Assembly (NCBI RefSeq): GCF_019656455.1
Contig: NZ_BPMK01000007.1
Coordinates: forward strand, 1-64,000
Direction: 5' to 3'
DNA length: 64,000 nt
DNA from: Noviherbaspirillum aridicola
GTDB taxonomy: Bacteria; Pseudomonadota; Gammaproteobacteria; Burkholderiales; Burkholderiaceae_D
A program made the position numbers and the translations under genes. This document shows positions 58,702 to 64,000 of the stretch, piece after piece; position 1 is the first letter of the stretch; each line of letters opens with the position of its first letter. The notes beneath the pieces are model-generated. The model searched no databases and was not told the origin of the DNA. It worked only from the letters and a program-made list of their open reading frames with translations.

Positions 58702-60390
58702 ATGCACCACAACCTCAGTCTCATCACCACCATCTCCGCCGCCTTCGGGCTCGCGCTCATATTCGGATTCGTCGCCGTCAGGATGAAGCTGCCCGCCCTG
58801 GTCGGCTACCTGATGGCCGGCATCCTGATCGGCCCCTTCACGCCCGGCTACATCGCCGATGTCGACCTCGCCAACCAGCTCGCGGAAATCGGCGTGATGC
58901 TGCTCATGTTCGGCGTCGGCCTGCACTTCTCGCTCGACGACCTGATGGAAGTGCGGCGCATCGCGCTGCCGGGCGCGGTGCTGCAGATCGCGGCCGCCAC
59001 GGTGCTCGGCATGGGACTGGCGTGGATGATGGGCTGGGGCATCGGAGCGGGGCTGGTGTTCGGCCTGGCGCTGTCGGTCGCCAGCACGGTGGTCCTGCTA
59101 CGCGCGCTGGAAGAGCGCGGCATGCTGGAGACCATGAACGGCCGCATCGCCGTCGGCTGGCTGGTCGTGGAAGACCTGGTCATGGTGCTGGTGCTGGTGC
59201 TGCTGCCCGCCCTCTCCGGCTGGCTCGGCGGCAAGACCGAGGGACCGAGCGGCTCGCTCTGGTCCACCCTGGCGTGGACGCTGGGCGAGGTGGCGCTGTT
59301 CATCGGCCTCATGCTGGCGGTCGGGCGCCGGATTTTTCCCTGGCTGCTGTGGCAGGTCGCGCGCACCAACTCGCGCGAGCTGTTCACGCTATGCGTGATC
59401 GCCGCCGCCGTCGGCATCGCCTATGGATCGGCCGAGCTGTTCGGCGTGTCGTTCGCGCTCGGCGCGTTCTTCGCCGGCATGGTGCTGCGCGAATCCGAAC
59501 TCAGCCACCGCGCGGCGCAGGAATCGCTGCCGCTGCGCGACGCGTTTTCGGTGCTGTTCTTCGTCTCGGTCGGCATGCTGTTCGACCCGCGCGTGATCAT
59601 CGATCAGCCGCTGCAACTGCTCGCCACCGTGCTCATCATCGTGCTCGGCAAGTCGCTGGCGGCCTTCGCGCTGGTGCTGGCCCTGCGCTATCCGCTGCAT
59701 ACCGCGCTCACGGTCTCGGCAAGCCTGGCCCAGATCGGCGAGTTTTCGTTCATCCTGGTCGGTCTCGGCCTGTCGCTCGGACTGCTGCCGCAGGAGGCGC
59801 AAAGCCTGGTGCTCGCCGGCGCGATCATCTCCATTGCGGTCAATCCCTTCACCTTCCGCCTGATCGAGCCGGTGCGGGCGCGGCTGCAGGCGCGCGCCGG
59901 CTACCAGCGCCGCGCCGACCCGCTGGCAGAACTGCCGGCGAGCGTGCCGAGCGAGAAAGTGACCGGGCAGGTGGTGCTGGTGGGCTACGGCCGCGTCGGC
60001 CGGCAGATCGCGGCCACGCTCGCCTCGCGCGGGACGGCTTGCGTGGTGGTCGAACAGAACCGCGAACTGGTGCAGATGCTGCGCCAGAAAGGCGCCTGGG
60101 CGGTGGCCGGCAACGCGGCCGAACCCGCGGTGCTGATCCAGGCCCACATCGCGCGCGCCAGCGCCCTCGTCATTGCGACGCCGGATACCTTCCACGTGCG
60201 CGCGATGATCGAGACCGCGCGCATCCTCAATCCCGGCATCTGCACCGTCGTGCGCACGCACAGCGAAGAAGAGGCCGCATTATTGCGGCAGGAAAAAGCG
60301 GGCGAGGTGTTCATCGGCGAGCACGAGCTGGCCAAGGGGATGAGCGCATTTGTGCTCGAGCGGCTGGCGCGCCGGCACGAGGATACGTGA
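58702..60390 (+). CDS. YbaL/KefB-like monovalent cation:proton antiporter
   Basis: The 562-residue product has a CPA2-type Na+/H+ exchanger membrane domain (about 1-385: ALVGYLMAGILIGPFTPGY, MLLMFGVGLHFSLDDL, VVEDLVMVLVLVLLPA, LGAFFAGMVLRESELSHRAA). A cytosolic TrkA-N/RCK domain follows (about 410-530: VVLVGYGRVGRQIAATLA). Size and order match E. coli YbaL (558). It probably moves K+ out of the cell in exchange for protons under ligand control. Confidence 0.92.
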   Translation: MHHNLSLITTISAAFGLALIFGFVAVRMKLPALVGYLMAGILIGPFTPGYIADVDLANQLAEIGVMLLMFGVGLHFSLDDLMEVRRIALPGAVLQIAAATVLGMGLAWMMGWGIGAGLVFGLALSVASTVVLLRALEERGMLETMNGRIAVGWLVVEDLVMVLVLVLLPALSGWLGGKTEGPSGSLWSTLAWTLGEVALFIGLMLAVGRRIFPWLLWQVARTNSRELFTLCVIAAAVGIAYGSAELFGVSFALGAFFAGMVLRESELSHRAAQESLPLRDAFSVLFFVSVGMLFDPRVIIDQPLQLLATVLIIVLGKSLAAFALVLALRYPLHTALTVSASLAQIGEFSFILVGLGLSLGLLPQEAQSLVLAGAIISIAVNPFTFRLIEPVRARLQARAGYQRRADPLAELPASVPSEKVTGQVVLVGYGRVGRQIAATLASRGTACVVVEQNRELVQMLRQKGAWAVAGNAAEPAVLIQAHIARASALVIATPDTFHVRAMIETARILNPGICTVVRTHSEEEAALLRQEKAGEVFIGEHELAKGMSAFVLERLARRHEDT

Positions 60391-60401
60391 ACGCCGGCAG
60401 G

Positions 60402-60752
60402 TCAGCTGAAGTCGGGCACGTCGCGGCGGGCGGTCCCGCGGACGCGCAGTTCGACAATCTGCGCGTCCTGTTGCGTCGCCTCCTCGCCGGCCAGCGCGCA
60501 GTCGACTTCCCGCAGCTGCGCGAACAGGCGGTCGCGCTCTTCCCGGAACAGTTCTAGCAGGTCGTCGCTGGACATGTCGGGAGCGATCGAGCGCCTGTCG
60601 CGCAGACGATCGAGGATGTCATCGATGCGCGACAGCTCGCCGCACAATGCCGCCTTGCGGGTCAGCATGTCCTGGTGTTTCCTGTCCTGCCGATCGCGCT
60701 GGCCGGATCCCCCGGCGGCGCGTCTGCGTTGAAAAAATCGTGTTGCGGGCAT
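60402..60752 (-). CDS. Small coiled-coil hypothetical protein
   Basis: From the ATG at 60752 (GGAG upstream) the product has 116 residues. It has a basic N-terminus and a helical coiled-coil core (SRIDDILDRLRDRR; LLELFREERDRLFAQLREVD). No signal peptide; cytosolic. An internal ATG at 60668 (MLTRKAALCG) is an alternative start. No family recognised. Confidence 0.5.
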   Translation of the reverse strand: MPATRFFQRRRAAGGSGQRDRQDRKHQDMLTRKAALCGELSRIDDILDRLRDRRSIAPDMSSDDLLELFREERDRLFAQLREVDCALAGEEATQQDAQIVELRVRGTARRDVPDFS

Positions 60753-60922
60753 TCTCGACTCCGTGCATCTCGTACTGTTGGCGAGTGTCGCCGTACGACA
60801 AAAGTTCAGCGATTTGCGCCAGGTCCTGACCTGCGCCGACCCGCCTGAAACCTTGAGGACGCGGCGGCCTCCGAATCGGGACAATGCGGCACATTCGGAA
60901 GCGCCATGCGGAGGCCGAGCAC

Positions 60923-61090
60923 ATGGAACACGAGAAACAGGCCAAGGAAAAGGTCCGGGAGTACCTCGAACGCAGGCAGGCCGAGCGGCGCAAGGATGCC
61001 CGCGCGCCGCTGCACGACGCGGAACAGATACGCAAGGAAATCGGCTGGGGCGAGACGGAACGGCGTCAGACCGACCGCCGCCGGCGCTGA
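60923..61090 (+). CDS. Very small highly charged protein
   Basis: From the ATG at 60923, which has a perfect GGAGG eight bases upstream, the product has 55 residues. It is almost entirely charged (EHEKQAKEKVREYLERRQAE, then ETERRQTDRRRR) and predicted to be one long helix. No family recognised. The good ribosome binding site is the main support. Confidence 0.5.
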   Translation: MEHEKQAKEKVREYLERRQAERRKDARAPLHDAEQIRKEIGWGETERRQTDRRRR

Positions 61091-61096
61091 GCGGGA

Positions 61097-61774
61097 TCAG
61101 AGACCGGGCAGCCCCGGCTGCGCCTTCGGCGCGGCCTGGCGCGGCGCCGGCCGGGCAACGAGCAGTTCGGCAGGATAGCGCGTCAGAAACGGGCCGCTCT
61201 GCTCGGGCTTGCAATGCAGCCACTCGTCATACTGTTCCGGATGCAGGATGACGACCATGCGCTTCTCATCGTCCGGCTTGTGAAAGCGCTGCATCAGCGG
61301 ATGGCCGTCTGCATTGACGGTCAGCATGGAGAAGGACAGCAGCGGCAGGCCCGAATCCGCCGCCGGCTTGTACTCCCACAGTCCGGCGATGCCCAGCGGC
61401 GCGCCGTCCGCCGCCGCGATCTCATGCCGGACCGGCCGGCCCGACTCGTAGCTCGGCTCATAGAAAGCGCCGACCGGGATGATGCAGAACTGGCCGCGCT
61501 TGTATGCGCTGCGGAAGCTCGGCTTGCTGGCGGCGGTTTCGCTGCGCGCATTGTAGGTCTGGCGCGCCAGCCGCGGCTCCGCCCATGCCGGAACGATGCC
61601 GAACATGCCCAGCGCGCAGGCGCGGTCGCCCGGCACCGAATCGGGACCCGGCGTGCGGATGAAGGGCGCCATGTAACCGGGGAAGGATTCCGCCTTGTAC
61701 TCGGAGTCCGGCGGCGCCACGCCGAAATGCTGTTCCAGCTGCCGGCGTGTGGAGGGTATGTAGTTCGCGCACAT
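61097..61774 (-). CDS. SRAP-domain protein (SOS response-associated; YedK/HMCES-type)
   Basis: The 225-residue product starts MCANYIP; after methionine removal Cys2 becomes the catalytic N-terminal cysteine that bonds covalently to abasic sites in single-stranded DNA. It also has YNARSETAASKPSFRSAYKR (Asn and Glu of the active site), CIIPVGAFYEP, GIAGLWE and the HPLMQRFHKPDDEKRMVVIL block with the conserved histidine. The ATG at 61774 is chosen, not the one at 61783, because the chemistry requires Cys2. Confidence 0.92.
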   Translation of the reverse strand: MCANYIPSTRRQLEQHFGVAPPDSEYKAESFPGYMAPFIRTPGPDSVPGDRACALGMFGIVPAWAEPRLARQTYNARSETAASKPSFRSAYKRGQFCIIPVGAFYEPSYESGRPVRHEIAAADGAPLGIAGLWEYKPAADSGLPLLSFSMLTVNADGHPLMQRFHKPDDEKRMVVILHPEQYDEWLHCKPEQSGPFLTRYPAELLVARPAPRQAAPKAQPGLPGL

Positions 61775-61833
61775 GCCGCTCATTCTAGCCCCGGCGCGCG
61801 ATCGCGGTTTGAGGGCGCGCGGGGCCGGGTCGA

Positions 61834-62733
61834 TCAGACCGGCGTGTGCTTCGCCTCGGCGAGTAGCCAGCGGGTGAAGTGTTCGAGCGCGTCGCTGGCC
61901 TTGCGGTCCTTCGCGTGGACCAGGTAGTAGCCATAGTCGCTGCGGAGCGCCTCTTTCTCGAGCAGCACCAGCTTGCGCCGTCGTAACTCTTCCTCCACCA
62001 GGAAGCGAGGCAGGATGCCGACGCCGAGCCCTGCGGTCAGCGCCGGGATCATGAGCGTGTACTGTTCGTACTTCTGGATGAGGCGCGCATCGTATCCGGC
62101 GACGCCGTGCCCGGCGAACCAGCGCTCCCAGATGTTGGGCAGTTCGATATGTTCGAGCAGGCGATGCCGCAGTACATCCGCCGGCTGCTCGACCGGCATC
62201 TGTTTCAGCAGGGCGGGACTGCCGACCGCGTAGAGTTCGCGCCCGAGCAGGTAGTGGGCGCGCACGCCGGGCCATTTCCCCCGGCCGAAGCGAATCTCGG
62301 CGGTCAGCGCGCCGGACTTGGCATCGTGCGTGAGTCGCGGGGTGAACTCGACATTGATGTCGGGGTGCCGTCGATTGAAGCCGGCCAGCCGGGGGATGAG
62401 CCACTTCTGGCCGACCGCGGCCGGCAGCCCGAGATGGATGACGCGGTCGTCGGCGCGCAGCGCGCGTATTCTCGTCGTGCCCTCGGCGAGCAGCGCCAGC
62501 GCCGGCTTGACCGCATCCCAGTAAATCTGCCCCGCCAGGGTCAGCTCCAGCCCGTGATGCACGCGGTTGAACAGGGGCAGGCCCAGGTGTTCCTCGAGGG
62601 CATGTATCTGCTTGCTCACCGCGCTTTGGGTCAGACAAAGTTCTTCCGCCGCGCGCGAGCAGGAGAGATGGCGCGCGGCAGCGTCGAACACACGTATCGC
62701 CGTCAGGGACTGAGGTAGCTGTTGCATCGTCAT
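61834..62733 (-). CDS. LysR family transcriptional regulator, GcvA-like
   Basis: About 300 residues. The N-terminal winged helix-turn-helix is VFDAAARHLSCSRAAEELCL, with TQSAVSKQIHALEEHLGLPL. A periplasmic-binding-like effector domain follows from about residue 90. The start of the effector domain and LTAGLGVGILPRFLVEEEL resemble the GcvA/AmpR branch. No divergent target gene is adjacent, so the regulon is unknown. Start codon uncertain: ATGs at 62748, 62733 and 62727 are in frame and none has a clear ribosome binding site. Confidence 0.88.
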   Translation of the reverse strand: MTMQQLPQSLTAIRVFDAAARHLSCSRAAEELCLTQSAVSKQIHALEEHLGLPLFNRVHHGLELTLAGQIYWDAVKPALALLAEGTTRIRALRADDRVIHLGLPAAVGQKWLIPRLAGFNRRHPDINVEFTPRLTHDAKSGALTAEIRFGRGKWPGVRAHYLLGRELYAVGSPALLKQMPVEQPADVLRHRLLEHIELPNIWERWFAGHGVAGYDARLIQKYEQYTLMIPALTAGLGVGILPRFLVEEELRRRKLVLLEKEALRSDYGYYLVHAKDRKASDALEHFTRWLLAEAKHTPV

Positions 62734-62917
62734 GGGACAAGATGGCATTGCGGGCTATTTCTTTTCCGGTCCGGCGGGGCAAGCACGGGCAGCGCGTCGC
62801 TATCCCCTCCGGTAGGTGTATTCAGGTACGCGTTTATATCCGCCGCGGTGTTGCACGCGCCGCGCATGCCCCCGGTTCAGCTCATGCGAACCGAGCAGCC
62901 GAAGCGGATGAATCCAA

Positions 62918-62946
62918 GAAAAAAAGGCCCGCGGGGGAGGCGGGCC
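62918..62946 (-). terminator. Rho-independent terminator of the right-end porin gene
   Basis: On the minus strand GGCCCGC ... GCGGGCC (62926-62946) is followed by a T-run (62918-62925). The stem lies 78 bp past the porin stop. The remaining gap 62749-62917 shows nothing else. Confidence 0.85.
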
Positions 62947-63023
62947 AAAGCCAATCCTAGGGGATCCGTGGATTGGAGGAGACAAGCGTAGAAACTGTTG
63001 CGACTGAATCGAAAACTTCGAAG

Positions 63024-64000
63024 TTAGAAGCGGTGGCGGACGCCGGCGATCACGCCGCTCTGGTTTTCGCCGGCGATGATCGAACTGCCGAAACCGTTGA
63101 GGCCGAGATTCGAACCGGACTTGTTGCGGGCATGGCCAACCGTCAGGTAAACATCGGTGCGCTTGGACAGGGCGTAATCGGCGGACAGAACCAGGCTGGT
63201 GGGGTCCGCGCCGCTGTCGCGGCGGTCGGTGTGATAGACCACACCGGTCAGCTTGAGCGCGGGGCTTGCGTCCCAGCTCGCGCCAACCCAGTACATGTTC
63301 GAGCGGACGTTGGGCGTGCCCGCGGCGACGAGTTCATCCTTGAGCCAGCGATAGCCCACGAAACCCTTGACCGGACCCATCTCGTAGCTGCCGCCGACGG
63401 CCATGCGGCGGGCGCTGTCGCCGGCCGTGGCCACGGTATTGCCCTGGAACTGGTCATATGCGAAACCGACGCCGAAGGGGCCGCTCGCATACGCCACGCC
63501 TGCGCCGACGTTGCGCGAGACCTTGGTGCTGCCGGGCACTTCACCGTCCGCATTGCGGCCGAAGCTGTAGAAGGCGGTGGCGATGACCGGGCCGAAGTTG
63601 CCGGTGTACTTGATCGCGTTGTCGGCGCGGCCGGTGAACAGCGGGTCGTGGCTCAGCGCGGAATAGCGGCTGGCGAAGGCCATCGGGTCGTACTTGATGA
63701 TCACGTCATACAGGGCGTTCTGCTGGCGGCCCAGGGTGATGGCGCCGAAATCTCCCTGCAGTCCGACGTAAGCCTGGCGGCCGAACAGGCGGCCGTTCTG
63801 TCCGAGCGCGCCGGTGTCGATGTCGAAGCCGTTCTCCAGGAGGAAAACGCCCTTCAGGCCGCCGCCGATATCCTCGGTGCCGCGAAATCCGATACGGGAA
63901 CCGGAGAGGTTGCCGGACGACATGCGGAAGACATTGTCGTCGTCGCCGCCGGCATTGGTGAGGAATTCCACGCCGGCGTCGGCGATGCCGTAGATGGTGA
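63024..64000 (-). CDS. Gram-negative porin (5' end outside window)
   Basis: At least 325 residues. Reading from the window edge it begins TIYGIADAGVEFL, just after the expected signal peptide. It then has GSRIGFRGTEDIGGGLKGVF, RQAYVGLQGDFGAITLGRQQ, and ends GVIAGVRHRF with the terminal phenylalanine. Same family as the porin at 13244 (similar N-terminal and C-terminal blocks) but clearly diverged in the middle. Forms an outer-membrane channel. Its promoter is beyond the window. Confidence 0.93.
   Translation of the reverse strand, partial: TIYGIADAGVEFLTNAGGDDDNVFRMSSGNLSGSRIGFRGTEDIGGGLKGVFLLENGFDIDTGALGQNGRLFGRQAYVGLQGDFGAITLGRQQNALYDVIIKYDPMAFASRYSALSHDPLFTGRADNAIKYTGNFGPVIATAFYSFGRNADGEVPGSTKVSRNVGAGVAYASGPFGVGFAYDQFQGNTVATAGDSARRMAVGGSYEMGPVKGFVGYRWLKDELVAAGTPNVRSNMYWVGASWDASPALKLTGVVYHTDRRDSGADPTSLVLSADYALSKRTDVYLTVGHARNKSGSNLGLNGFGSSIIAGENQSGVIAGVRHRF

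Overview
The window is a high-GC stretch of a Gram-negative chromosome. Gene content points to a betaproteobacterium of the order Burkholderiales, possibly Oxalobacteraceae. The family-level guess is an inference from the hemE-priA order, two gram-negative porins with the typical TIYGIxDAG start, SlyX, DUF2288, a PA2779-like protein and an adenosylcobalamin-dependent ribonucleotide reductase. No 16S rRNA is present to confirm it.

Layout. 1-860: the end of hemE, then a gene-free 0.7 kb segment with two copies of a DnaA-box/AT-block module, a candidate replication origin or DnaA-binding locus. 858-13011: priA, a glutathione transferase, a phospholipase D/VTT fusion coupled to an EEP hydrolase, a group of DUF2382/glycine-zipper stress proteins, a secreted amidohydrolase and rep. 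13088-17280: a porin behind a Pho-box-like promoter, then a coupled operon containing a probable halohydrin dehalogenase (both published family motifs are present), slyX, DUF2288 and a FliL-like protein. 17274-28211: a thioredoxin-reductase-like flavoprotein, two secreted low-complexity proteins sharing an unusual module, dinB, rdgC, tRNA-Asp, prolyl aminopeptidase, a YqjD/YqjE/YqjK-type operon, an OmpA-type lipoprotein and a two-haem cytochrome c.

28498-38375 is an integrative element in the 3' end of tRNA-Arg(CCG), bounded by an exact 30-bp direct repeat. It has lower GC than the host. It carries a tyrosine integrase, two tandem HNH-AP2 endonucleases, a BRO-N protein, a serine recombinase, a repeat array and an MmeI-like single-chain restriction-modification enzyme.

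38687-51280 is the most unusual region. An outer-membrane barrel protein and a TPR-CHAT protease are followed by a divergent metallopeptidase/OmpA pair. Then comes a compact eight-gene operon: a secreted protein with five QNQAGMLNNQ repeats, a small secreted protein, a CsgG-like lipoprotein extended with peptidoglycan-binding-like and DUF4384-like domains, a small secreted protein, a DUF2807 protein, a second secreted protein with nine QGQAGMLNNQ repeats, an SH3-like lipoprotein and a caspase-fold peptidase. I read it as a candidate curli-like (functional amyloid) secretion system tied to caspase-fold proteases, next to a GGDEF/EAL c-di-GMP enzyme. No canonical csgA/B/E/F is recognisable.

53340-64000: a PsiF-repeat protein, a CbiM-like permease, two candidate small RNAs, a class II FNR-type promoter and B12-dependent nrdJ, then a PA2779-like protein, a YbaL-like K+/H+ antiporter, small hypothetical genes, an SRAP/HMCES-type protein, a LysR regulator and a second porin running off the end.
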